This document shows positions 30,736 to 39,853 of a stretch of DNA of 64,000 nt, piece after piece. A program made the translations under genes and the position numbers. The stretch's first letter is position 1. The number at the start of each line of letters is the position of its first letter. Under the pieces are notes generated by a model. The model searched no databases. It was given only the letters and a program-made list of their open reading frames with translations, and was not told the DNA's origin. The stretch comes from Porphyra umbilicalis (lineage: Eukaryota > Rhodophyta > Bangiophyceae > Bangiales > Bangiaceae): positions 1 through 64,000 of the forward strand of contig KV918968.1 of assembly GCA_002049455.2 (NCBI GenBank). The letters are read 5' to 3'.

Positions 30736-32684
30736 GCCCCCCCGGCGGGGGGCGCCGCGAGCGGCCGACGCCCGCGCGGGGGGAGGCGCGCGCGCGCGCG
30801 CGCAGTCGGGTCCGTGGAGGCCAACGACGCGCGGCGGCGGCGGCGGCAAGGGGCATGGACGGGGGGAGGGGCGTCTGGCAGACGCGTCGTCGTCGGGCGA
30901 GCGGTGCGGCCGTGCCCGCCCGCCGCCGACCCGAGACGTGCGCGTGGGAGGGGTCGTGGTGGGTGTGACCGACGAGGACTGTGGGGGGGGGGGGGGGGGT
31001 CGTTGGCAAACGTGCTCGATGCGGCGCAAGCGCGGGGCGTGCGGCTGCCAGAGGGGGTGATTGCGTACGGGCTGGCGGGGGGTGCACGGCGGGCTGGGTG
31101 CCCTGCGTGGCATGCGGCCCCGCCTGCGCCGCGACGTTGAGAGTGGCAATGTGATGTTGGCGGCGCGGGGGGCCGTGGGGTTGGGCGACCTCGGCTTTGG
31201 TGCCGAGTTTGCTCGAGGGCCTTTGGATGCGCACGAGTGCCCCGTCTGCACGCCCTAGAGTGCACGTTCTCTCGTCTGTACTGTTTTTTTTTTTTTATGT
31301 GGGGGCGTGGGGGCTGCTTGAGTTTGTGGTGGTGGGGTGGGGTGAGGAGGGGAGTGGTGGGTGGTTGCTTTCGTCGTGGACTGTTTGTCGGTTGAGGCCG
31401 CCCCATCTTTGTGCGGTCGTCTTTCGGTTGGGCACTCTGTTGTCCGTGTTGCTGCTCGGGTGCGAGCGCGCGCTGACCCACTTGTTTCGTGCTGTCGCCC
31501 TCAGTGGTGTGCCCATCTGTTGCTTCTGTGCCTTCCTTACGTTGTTTCTTTGCGCGTCTGGTGGGTTCTTTGTGTCCGCAGGTATGGGGCCCGAGCTCAT
31601 CCGCTCCCGCCACTGTGGTTTCAATGCCGGCATTTGGTCGCTGGGCATTGTCGGGTTGGAGCTCGCCGACTACGAGCCCCCCCACACTGCTGGAGGGCCG
31701 ACACTCGGTGCTCCAGCGACGTGGTCTCCCGCATTTTGCGCCGCCCTCGCCGCGTGCCTCGTCACCGTCCTACCCCTTGCGTTTTTTTTCCAGCTGTCTG
31801 CTGTTTCCCATGCAGCCACCGGCCGACGCGCCACGTGCCTTGAAGCGGCCCTCCGCCGCCACTTTTTTTTTCCTTATTCCGGAGTCTCCCAAAGCCCTCT
31901 CCGCTCGACAGAATAACACAACATTGACAGGCAGTTGTACGTACGTTGGTATTGAAGACACGACATCGTCAACGAGTACACTGTTGCCTGGTGCGGCAAC
32001 TGTGCTTCCGTTCCGTCGTCGGCGGTCCGGTGGCATGTGGCTCATGTATTTCTTTCCTCCTCTTCCCACGCTGACGGCCACTCGTATGTTTTCGTCGTCC
32101 TGTCTCGCCCCCTGTTGCCTGTCCCGTGTTGTTGCTTCCCTTCGTGAGTCTGCGTGTCACTTGCTCGTCAATAGACTTTTTTTTCTTCAACCACACTTGT
32201 ACATGTTCCAGTTCAGAGCTGCTCCCGGTCGACGTGTCTGTGACAACGAGGGGGGGGGCACGGGAGGGGCATCTCGAGGAGAGGAGGGGGATATTGAAAG
32301 TCAACCATACTACCTGCTGCTAAATCATGTCTTCATGGATGGGCAGAGGACAGACGTTGGGCCAACGGCCGCGTGGTGCTCCGGTCTGGTTGGGGGCGGG
32401 GTAAACTGTACTGTTGCGGGGAGAGGATGGGTGGGGGGGGGGGGGAGGGGGGGAGGGGGGGTTGTTGATGGCGGAGTGTTCTGGTACAGTCTTTCTCCAT
32501 TGCTGTGACATCCTTTCTTGGGCACGGTGCCTAAAATGTTCGCGACACGCTTTCAGACGCTGTGGCAGCTGTTCTGCTGGCCAATGGTCTATCACTATTT
32601 TCAGCAGTACAGACGGAAAGCTATGAAAAAAGCCAGAAGACGCTATCTGGGCCTTCTTATCTGGGCGTGATGGGCGCTGGCGGG
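30736..32684. other. Region between the methyltransferase and its partial copy
   Basis: 30736-30960 is GC-rich and partly similar to the stretch following the partial copy at 32.9-33.1 kb (shared GGCGTCTGGC-type words), so the duplication seems to extend past the coding end. 31000-31258 (+) can be read as VLDAAQARGVRLPEGVIAYG and, in another frame, LGFGAEFARGPLDAHECPVC before a TAG near 31258. This is possible coding sequence with one frame break, unrecognised. From 31260 to 32640 the plus strand is rich in T and no gene is visible. Confidence 0.35.
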
Positions 32685-32905
32685 CTGCCGTTCCGGCGGT
32701 GACGCTCCACCCCAACGCGAGGGAGCTGTGGGCGGATGGGGGCTACGCGTGGCCGCCGGAGGGGAGCGTGACGCCGGGCGCGTGGGCGATGACGGTCGTC
32801 GCAGCGGGCGCGGACGCGGTGGGGGGGTGTTGCTGCACGGGGCCGGCACACGTGGCCGCATTGCGGGCGGCGGTCGACGGCCGGTGGCGGGGGGGGATGA
32901 GCTGC
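32685..32905 (+). pseudogene. Truncated copy of the homocysteine S-methyltransferase C-terminus
   Basis: This reads AVTLHPNARELWADGGYAWP, then GADAVGGCCCTGPAHVAALR and AAVDGRWRGG. It is clearly the same sequence as the methyltransferase end at about 30525-30720 (GGYAWPPGG, GADAVGGCCRTGPPHVAALR, AAVDGRW). Unlike the complete gene, this copy keeps one frame across the region. The N-terminal three quarters, including the DGG and VNC motifs, are not upstream, so it is a partial duplicate about 2.1 kb downstream in the same direction. It could be a dead fragment or an exon of something unrecognised. Confidence 0.72.
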
Positions 32906-33262
32906 CGGTGGGCGGCGGCCGGAGCGGACGAGGCCGGCGCGGGACGAGGCGTGGGCGCGGTCGGCGCGCTGATTTCCAAGGAGGCCCTGCGGCGGCGGCG
33001 GCGGAGACGTTCACGGGGTGGAGGCGTCTGGCGGAAGCGTGGTCGTCCAGCAGCGGTGCAACCATCCCCGCAATCCGCTGCTGCCTTCATCGTCGACCCA
33101 ACCTGGATGCCCAGCCTGGATGCATCGGCCGCGCGTCGCTGTTTCGCGTGCTGGTGTCGCGCGCGTGCCCCGGAAGACGCAGGCGAGCCGAGACAAAAAG
33201 GTGAATAGATACGCTCGGCGAGGTGTCCTCCACCGCCCCCCCCAACGCGTCCACTCGCCCCG

Positions 33263-35182
33263 CTACGCAAGGGTCGAGCCGGTCAGCCACCCCAACGCCC
33301 CTCCCTCCTCCACTGCGGCGGGCGGCCATGGCGCCGGCGGGATGCCTCCCCCCTGCGCCGCCTCGCGGCTGGCGGCGGCCTCGGCTTGCTTCCGCAACTC
33401 GGAAATGCGGACGTACAGCAGCAGGTAGGGCGTGCGGGGGCTTTCGAGAAGGAACAACCGCCGCACGAGCACCGGCCAGCCAATCGCCGACACGTCCGCG
33501 TCGTCGTAGCAGTACCAAGGGGCGGCCGCGACGCCGGCCGCGGCCGACACGTAGGCGAGGTAGTGGCCCGACGAGGCGCCGGCGCCTTCGTGCACAATGA
33601 CGCCGCTGAGGGCGTACGCGTCGTCGGCCCAGCCATTGTCACTGTCTTCGTCGTCGTCGGCGTCGCCGCCGCCGCCGGCGTCCCCATCGACGGCGGCTTC
33701 CGCCTTGATGAGGATGGGTGGTGCGCTGGGGGCGGCGGCGGCGGCGCCGGGGTAACTTCCCCCCCCCCGCCGGCTCTGCTGCTGACACCACCGCCGTAGC
33801 CGCAGGGTCCGCGGGCAGGCCATGACCACCGGGATCTTGCCGTGGGCTCCCCCTGACGTGGCCTCAAATTGGAAGAGTTTGAGGTGGACCGTAAACACGG
33901 GCGGCAGCGGCGCACGCATCTGCCACCACCGCTCCGCTTCGGTGTACGTGTGGCACTGTTCACACGCGTACTTGTCGGCCCCCCGCAGCGTCTCCCGGTC
34001 GGTTTGGGCGGTCAACGCCCAGTTGAGCGACCGCCGCGGGCTGACGGGCAGCGACACGTCCCGGAAGGGTTCGGTCTTGGCCGACACCGCCTCGCACGCC
34101 ATGCACCGCGTGGAGGTGACGGCGTCGCCCCGGAAAAGGGCGTCGACCACTGACGTTGTGCGTGCGCGCTTGGAGCGGGGGGGGGGGGTGCCAGAGGAGA
34201 TGGCGGACCCGGTAGACCCGCCCGCCGAGGACGCGACGCCATTGCCGTCACCGCACCCGTCACCGCCATGGCCATTGGCGTGGCCATTGGCGGTGGCTGC
34301 GGCGGCGGCGGCGGTCCCTTGCTCCTCCTTGACGGGTGGCCGTGGGGGCAGCAACTTGAGCGCCGCGTCGACGCGGTCGAGCAGGAAATGCAGGAACTCG
34401 TGCGCGTCCTGTTGCCCCGCCGCGTCAAACCACCGGTTCCGCCCCCGGTCGCGGAGGAGCCGCACCAGCTCCCCCGGCGTCACCCCCCGGCGCCCGCCGG
34501 GCCCCGCCCTCGCGTCGCGGCCCGCCCACGCGGCGCCCGCCGCCGCCGCAGCCGTCGCGGTCATTTGGCAAAACAGGCGGCGGAGGGCGGTGACGAGCTC
34601 GACCGCAAACGCGTCAGCGGGGGCCAGGGGCGGCTGCGTCGCTCCCCCCGCCGCCGTCGACGGCACGGGTGGGGGTTCCCACGCCTCCACCGCCTCCCGC
34701 AGGGGCACCAGGTGGTAGAGCACCTGCAGCACCGCGTTCATGTAGCAGGTGTTGCCCAAGTTGACGAGGCCGGGGGCGGCCGCGCCGGGCGTCCCGCCAG
34801 GGAAGCCGCCGACCGCCACGGGGGCAGATGCGCCCGCGCCGGGGGGGCCCCCACCCGCAGGGGAGCGCAGGGGGGCCGTCTCCAACGCGCGCCAAGTGGC
34901 GACAGAGGCGGCGGCGGCGGCAGCGGCTGCCGATAAAGCAGAAGGGGAGGGGTGCGTGCGTGTGGCGCCCATACCGCCGCGCTTGTCCGCCGCCGGAGAC
35001 GCGGGGGTGGCGGCGGCCGCGCCCGCACCGCCCGCCGCCGCCGCCACCGCCGTCACACGTGGCCGGCCGCCGCCGCCACCGGCGCCCGACGGTGACCGGG
35101 AGAAGAAGGAGTCAATCGGCGTCTCGGTTGCCGTCGACGCCGCCGGGCGTTTGCGTTTGGAAGACAACAAGGACGGCGCCAT
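33263..35182 (-). CDS. Ubiquitin-specific protease, USP1-like
   Basis: This cysteine protease of the USP family (639 aa) removes ubiquitin from proteins. Visible parts: a basic KRKRP patch (residues 9-13) resembling a nuclear signal; ETPIDSFF (20-27), which fits the PIP-box pattern except for Glu in the Gln position; the Cys box GLVNLGNTCYMNAVLQVLYH with catalytic C146; QQDAHEF (257-263); zinc ribbon CMAC (360-363) and CEQC (407-410); CEQCHTYTEAERWWQMRAPL and VFTVHLKLFQFEA, closest in wording to human USP1; and the His box GVIVHEGAGASSGHYLAYV with H540 followed by YCYDDADV (D561). All catalytic residues are present. USP1 in animals acts on ubiquitinated PCNA and FANCD2, so a PCNA-related role is plausible but inferred. 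It is single-exon. Large Ala/Gly-rich inserts separate the blocks. Confidence 0.88.
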   Translation of the reverse strand: MAPSLLSSKRKRPAASTATETPIDSFFSRSPSGAGGGGGRPRVTAVAAAAGGAGAAAATPASPAADKRGGMGATRTHPSPSALSAAAAAAAASVATWRALETAPLRSPAGGGPPGAGASAPVAVGGFPGGTPGAAAPGLVNLGNTCYMNAVLQVLYHLVPLREAVEAWEPPPVPSTAAGGATQPPLAPADAFAVELVTALRRLFCQMTATAAAAAGAAWAGRDARAGPGGRRGVTPGELVRLLRDRGRNRWFDAAGQQDAHEFLHFLLDRVDAALKLLPPRPPVKEEQGTAAAAAATANGHANGHGGDGCGDGNGVASSAGGSTGSAISSGTPPPRSKRARTTSVVDALFRGDAVTSTRCMACEAVSAKTEPFRDVSLPVSPRRSLNWALTAQTDRETLRGADKYACEQCHTYTEAERWWQMRAPLPPVFTVHLKLFQFEATSGGAHGKIPVVMACPRTLRLRRWCQQQSRRGGGSYPGAAAAAPSAPPILIKAEAAVDGDAGGGGDADDDEDSDNGWADDAYALSGVIVHEGAGASSGHYLAYVSAAAGVAAAPWYCYDDADVSAIGWPVLVRRLFLLESPRTPYLLLYVRISELRKQAEAAASREAAQGGGIPPAPWPPAAVEEGGALGWLTGSTLA

Positions 35183-35729
35183 GACACACGGGAAGGGGGG
35201 GGGATGGAATCAGCACGGGGGGGAGTGGCAGGCGGAGGAAGCAGCGCGGGATGAGAGCGGCAGAAAGAAAGGGAGGAATTGCCGAGAAGGAAGGGGAGAA
35301 GGCGGGAGAGCGGGAACTCGTAACGGCCACACGCCGCCAGGCAACAATGCGCGGCAAAGCGGCGCTCTCGCCCCCGTTCCCTCCAACCCACCCACGGAAC
35401 CAAGGGAAACGACAAAAAAATAGACAAAAGCACGGCACCGGCGCGCGCGGTGCGTCGTGCCAAGACGACGGAGAAGATGGCAGACTCGGGGCCGCCGTGG
35501 AAGTGCGCGTGTCGACCACGGGGCCGCGCGTGCCCTCAAGCGGGTGACTGGCCGCCGGGAGTGGGGTGGTGGGGAAGCGCGTGGCGGGATGTGGCCAGAG
35601 AGCGGTGCGCTCTTGCTGCGCTGTCTGTCCCACTCAGCGGAAGTGGCCCCCAAGCGATGCGCGGCTGAGTCAGTGGGATCCACTCAGCTCGAAGGCACTG
35701 GTGACATGTCAATCGATATTTATCAGGTA
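35183..35729. other. Divergent promoter region USP - VPS25, part 1
   Basis: The region upstream of the minus-strand USP gene is rich in purines on the plus strand (AAGGGAGG-type runs at 35180-35330). The opposite gene, VPS25, starts at 36153, so 35183-36152 is a shared divergent promoter region with a MITE in its middle. No specific regulatory motif was assigned. Confidence 0.45.
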
Positions 35730-35966
35730 CAGTCAATATTCGGTTATATGCGTCCCAGTTATATGGCACCCTGCCATATATCTGGGAGGATCGCGATCGC
35801 TGAGGACGCACCAGAGAGCAGCAGCGGACGATCGTGCGGAAAGAACGCATCTCATTGGCCCGATCCAGGAAACGACAGGAAGTAGCCGTCGTCAAAAAAT
35901 AGTTTTCTTGAAACACAAGGTGGGCTACAAGGTGCACAAGGGTGCCCAATAAGCCGATATTGACTG
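35730..35966. mobile_element. MITE with TA target duplication in a divergent promoter
   Basis: The left end CAGTCAATATTCGGTTATAT matches, inverted, the right end ATAAGCCGATATTGACTG. The element is flanked by TA at 35728-35729 and 35967-35968. It has no coding capacity (237 bp). Just inside the left end lies a second small hairpin (CCAGTTATATGGCA / TGCCATATATCTGG, about 35755-35786). The TA duplication and short size fit a Tc1/mariner-type MITE. Confidence 0.75.
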
Positions 35967-36152
35967 TACAGTACGCGTGGCACCCACAGCCGCGGCCCGG
36001 GCTCGTGTGCTCTTCCATGTCTTGCGATTCTGCGCGCGGGGCACCAGACGTGCCCGTGCACGTGCGTCGACTTCGTCCTGCCCCGCTCCCCACCCCTTCC
36101 CACCTTCCCTCTCCGCCGCCCCGCTCCTGCTGCCTTGGTCGCAGACTCCACG

Positions 36153-37646
36153 ATGGCGTCTAGCCGTGCCGGCGGTGGGCCGGTGGCGCCGCCGCCCGGC
36201 TCCTTTGCGTTCCCCCCCTTCCACGCCTTCCCCCCCGCCTACACGGTGCAGCCGACGGCGGCGACGCGGGCGCGGCAAGTCGAGCTGTGGGTGGCGTGCA
36301 TCCTCGACTACTGCCGCCACCATCGGCTGTTTTGGCTCGGGCCCGAGGGGCACGGCCAGCTGTTTCGCAACGACGCGGTCGAGTACGTTGGCTTGGGGTC
36401 TGGGGAAGGTGTTGTAGACGACTGGCTGACTGATGGGCGGCCGTCGGTATGGGCAGAGGACGACTGCGTGGCGAAGGTGGACTGGCAGCCGCAGAATGAG
36501 GATTAATGTGGCTGCGTCACTAGTGCTGGGCGTCGTGGATGCGGTTGCCTATGGCGCCCCCACATGGCTGTTGTGGACGGACCACAAGCCTGTCTCTCAT
36601 CTCTGTGGGCGCCCACTCACTGCCTGTCGTACTGGACATTATGGTGTACCACCCGCTCGTTTCGCTGCTCCGGCTTCCCTCCACCCGCCCTCTCCCTGAC
36701 TCTGTTTGCCACCTGGTGCTTGGTTGTCTCCTCCTGTCTCTTCTGGCCTTGTCGCCACACCGCTCTGCGTACGTGCCGCTGCGTCTGCGCCTCTGCGTGT
36801 GCTGTCGCCATCTGCTGAACCCGGACGCTCCCCGTGCACAGCCGGCGGCTTGCACCCAAAGACGCGCAATTCTTCCTCTCCGCCCTGGTCAGCCGCGGGG
36901 GTGGGCGGTGGGAGGACGGCGCCAATGGCGGCGCCGCCGCCGGTGCCTCGCCGTCTGGTCGGGTGCTCGTCTACTGGCGGTCGCCTGCGGCGTGGGGCGA
37001 CCTCATCTACGCGTGGGTGGAGGCAACGGCGCGGAACGGCACCGTGATGACGCTGTATGAGGTGCGGATGGGGGAGGACGCACGGGGACAAGGTGCGTCG
37101 AGGCGCCTGCGGGCTGGTCCGCGTGTAATCGACGAGAGCGCCAGTGCTTTGGTGGCGCCGTGCGGGGGCGAGTGAGGCTGTTTGGCGATGGAGGGGAGAC
37201 TGGCCGTTGTCCATCCAGTGACTGTTCGGCCCAGGCAGGGGGGACAGTGCTGCTGTGAGACTCCAGACTGGTTGGGAGACCGCAGAGACCGTTGTTGTGC
37301 CGCACGACCTCGTGGCGGTGGCCTGTCGGCCAGGGGCGCGTGACTCACCATTGCGTTGGCGTGGGTTGACGTGGTGGTTGTTGCTGCTGCTCCTCTCCCC
37401 TCCTTCGTTCTCGCGGACTCAGAATTCTATGACCTGGATGTGCAGCTGGCGTGCGACGCGCTCTCTGCTCTACAGACGGCTGGCAAGTGCGCCGTATTTT
37501 CTTCCGAAGCGTCCGACGACTTGGTACGTGGCGGGTGGAGCGCGGTGAGCTGCCTGCGCGCGACTGTGTGCTCGGTATTTGCAGAGCGGAAGGGCACGCT
37601 TGAAGGGGTGTGGTTGGGCGTCAGCGACGTGGAGGGGAGGCTCTGA
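36153..37646 (+). CDS. VPS25: VPS25, ESCRT-II subunit
   Basis: Vps25 is a two-winged-helix subunit of ESCRT-II, which sorts ubiquitinated membrane proteins into endosomal vesicles and recruits ESCRT-III. Exon 1 is 36153-36382 (FPPFHAFPPAYTVQPTAATR then QVELWVACILDYCRHHRLFW). Intron 1 is 36383-36841 (GTACGT...CACAG, phase 2). Exon 2 is 36842-37092 (RRLAPKDAQFFLSALVSRGG, VLVYWRSPAAWGDLIYAWVE, GTVMTLYEVRMGEDARG). Intron 2 is 37093-37422 (GTGCGT...CTCAG, phase 1). Exon 3 starts at 37423 (EFYDLDVQLACDALSALQTA then GKCAVFSSEASDDL). The joined frame reads like Vps25 throughout: PPF/Y start, W-x(n)-C-R-H helix, LIYxWV, FY.LD...L..AL. The last ~40 codons are uncertain: the frame is open to TGA 37644-37646, but a GTACGT at 37524 may start a small last intron. 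It is longer (up to 234 aa) than typical 170-180-aa homologues because of Gly/Ala insertions. Confidence 0.85.
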
Positions 37647-39065
37647 CCCAGCGTTGCGGGATGGTTGGCTATGGCTGGCGTATGCCCGAGCTGCGCTGTG
37701 CGAGGTGGTACGCCGCGGGGGAGTGATTGCCCTTGTGCGCGGCACGTACTCCTTGTGGCACCATTCTGACACGTAAACTCTTGTATACTCGTCGTGTTCG
37801 TGTTGGTTTGGATGGTACACCCCACGCCCATGTGGATAGGGCGTCAAGTTTTTGTAGCGACCGGTGGCTGCCTTCGCCGCCAGTGTCTGCCTTGGTGGCG
37901 AGGCGGTCACCGGCATTGGGGTGGGAGGTGTCCGCCGACGGAGAAGCAGCAGTCGTGGCGGCGGGCGCCGAGGTGGAGGCGCTGTTGGCGGCTTGCGACG
38001 CGGCGATGGCCGACGTCGACGCCGCATGGTCATCTGGTGGGCAGTCGAGGAGGCGTCCGAACGGGCAGCTGCCGAGCTTGGTGTCTCCGCTTGAACATGT
38101 GGGTTGCGCTTGGCGCGCTCTTGATGTCGTTGGTGGTGCACAGACACGCATTGCTTTGTTCTTGACGGTCAACACTAGTTCAGTCCCGCCATGATCTTCA
38201 TGATAATGAGGTCACCCACAAGCGCCTCATAGCGCTTTCGCTGCCTCCACGTCGCTTCCGCATGCAGCTCTGATTGCGTGATGTCATGACCCCGCAGCCT
38301 CCTCCCCTTCCCTTCATGCCCTTTTCTCCTTGACGGCGAGGACGTCTGCGTGTCCTAAATTAGTACGTGCATCTGGGTTTTGCGATTCCCGTGTGCGAAC
38401 GGGGTGCCGCTGTGACGGCGTCGCGTGTAGAGAAGCTTCTCTGCGTCCCCCCTCTGGGGAGATGAAACCAGTCGCGACGTTACTCTTTTTGCCTCGTCAC
38501 GGCGGCGGCGGCGTCTCGAGCCGATGGCGGGTGGGCTCTGCGTGTCCGCTCGCCCTTGCGACGCGCTCCTGGCGGCGCTCTGGGCCGCTCCCGCGGCGCT
38601 CGCTCCCGCCACGCGCGCAGTGGGGAGTGGTGCGCCCGCGCCCCTCGCCGACAGTCTTGGCTCCAGCCGGTGGGGTCTCCACCGTTTTAACATCGCCGCC
38701 GCCTCCTCTGTCACCTGTGATTGATTGTTGCACCGGTGCCACATTGATTTGACTGACACCGCATCCCCCATGCCCGGGATTCAACGCTGCCGCCCCGTCG
38801 CCATGGCGACTCGGCGGCCTGGCGCCAGGCCGCGGCCGTGTAAGTGCCAATCTTGGCACACGTATCACACCCTCCATTCTGTAGAAAGGCACCAACAAAG
38901 CGGGCGGGGTGGCGGGTGCATCCGCGGCAGGCTGCAGGGCGGCCAACCGTGTGGCCCCATGTACATAAACAAATGCCGATACGTGTCATTCGTCAAGCGA
39001 TCGGCGGTGGTTCTCGTTTCCGTCGAGCGGCTTGTGGCTAGGTGGACTGCAGTCCGGGCACTGTA
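37647..39065. other. Intergenic DNA after VPS25
   Basis: Plus-strand frames at about 37880-38090 (for example ALGWEVSADGEAAVVAAGAE) and 38520-38720 are Ala-rich and unrecognised; they could be exons of an uncharacterised gene, but I cannot find consistent starts or splice sites. The rest holds no repeat or RNA gene that I can support. Confidence 0.35.
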
Positions 39066-39226
39066 TTGCAGTCTTCCCAATTCTGGCCGATCCGGACAAG
39101 AACAACCTACAGTGCACACAACTTCTGATTGGTCGAGAGGTCGTATCCGGCCGGATGGATGGCTGTCGTGCATCTCTTCTGCACAGTTGTTCTTGTCGGG
39201 ATCGGCCAGAATTGGGGAAACTGCAA
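39066..39226. mobile_element. MITE with ~44-bp inverted ends and TA duplication
   Basis: The left arm TTGCAGTCTTCCCAATTCTG continuing GCCGATCCGGACAAGAACAA is repeated in inverse at the right end (TTGTTCTTGTCGGGATCGGC then CAGAATTGGGGAAACTGCAA) with only a few mismatches. TA at 39064-39065 and 39227-39228 flanks it. It is 161 bp with no coding potential. The terminal sequence differs from the 15.4-kb and 35.7-kb MITEs, so three TA-targeting MITE families occur in this window. Confidence 0.78.
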
Positions 39227-39853
39227 TAGGGTTCCCATCGAGATGAGGTCAGCAGAATTCCTTGCTGAAAACGTCAGTATGAATCGCAGACTCTCGCTCT
39301 GAAATATACCATCTCGATTCAGCATCCGAGACAGCAAACACACGTGATCCGTGCCAGCCTGGCGTGCGCCTCTTGGCGTCGCCCGGGTGGCCCACCGCGG
39401 CGTGTGCCTGTTGGCCTCTGCGAAGTCCCACGACCGTTCGGCAGAGGGTGGCGTGTGGGGGCCTCCAGATGGTGCTTCCTCGAGTTTTTGGCGCCTGCCG
39501 CGAGCGGCGGGGGTGACCTCGAGGGGGGGAGAGCTCCGTCTGCTCTGCTGTCATATGGATGCAGCCTGTCCCGACCGGGTCTGTGTCGCCTGCTTTGGCC
39601 ACCAGACGGGCGGCTGCGCAATCGTGGGCGTGCCTCGGTCACGCGCACGCCCTGGCGTGTCGCCCGCGCACTCCTGCGCAGGCGGCATCCCCGCGGCCGC
39701 GGTTGCATCGGCTGCTTTGTCCATCAACACCGCAGTCCCATCCTCCTCCGTTGCACACAAGCAACGCCAGCGTCGTCGCCCCCACCCCCCCCCCTACCAC
39801 CACTCCCCCACCTCTGACAACAGGGAATCGCGGCGCCCGCGCGGCCCAACGCC

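Noticed and set aside
29372-31060. A 562-codon plus-strand frame over the methyltransferase
   Set aside because: Only its middle part matches the enzyme; the rest is shadow sequence in a wrong frame of the same gene.
33822-34718. A 298-codon plus-strand frame
   Set aside because: Antisense shadow of the USP-like gene, which has all catalytic motifs on the minus strand.
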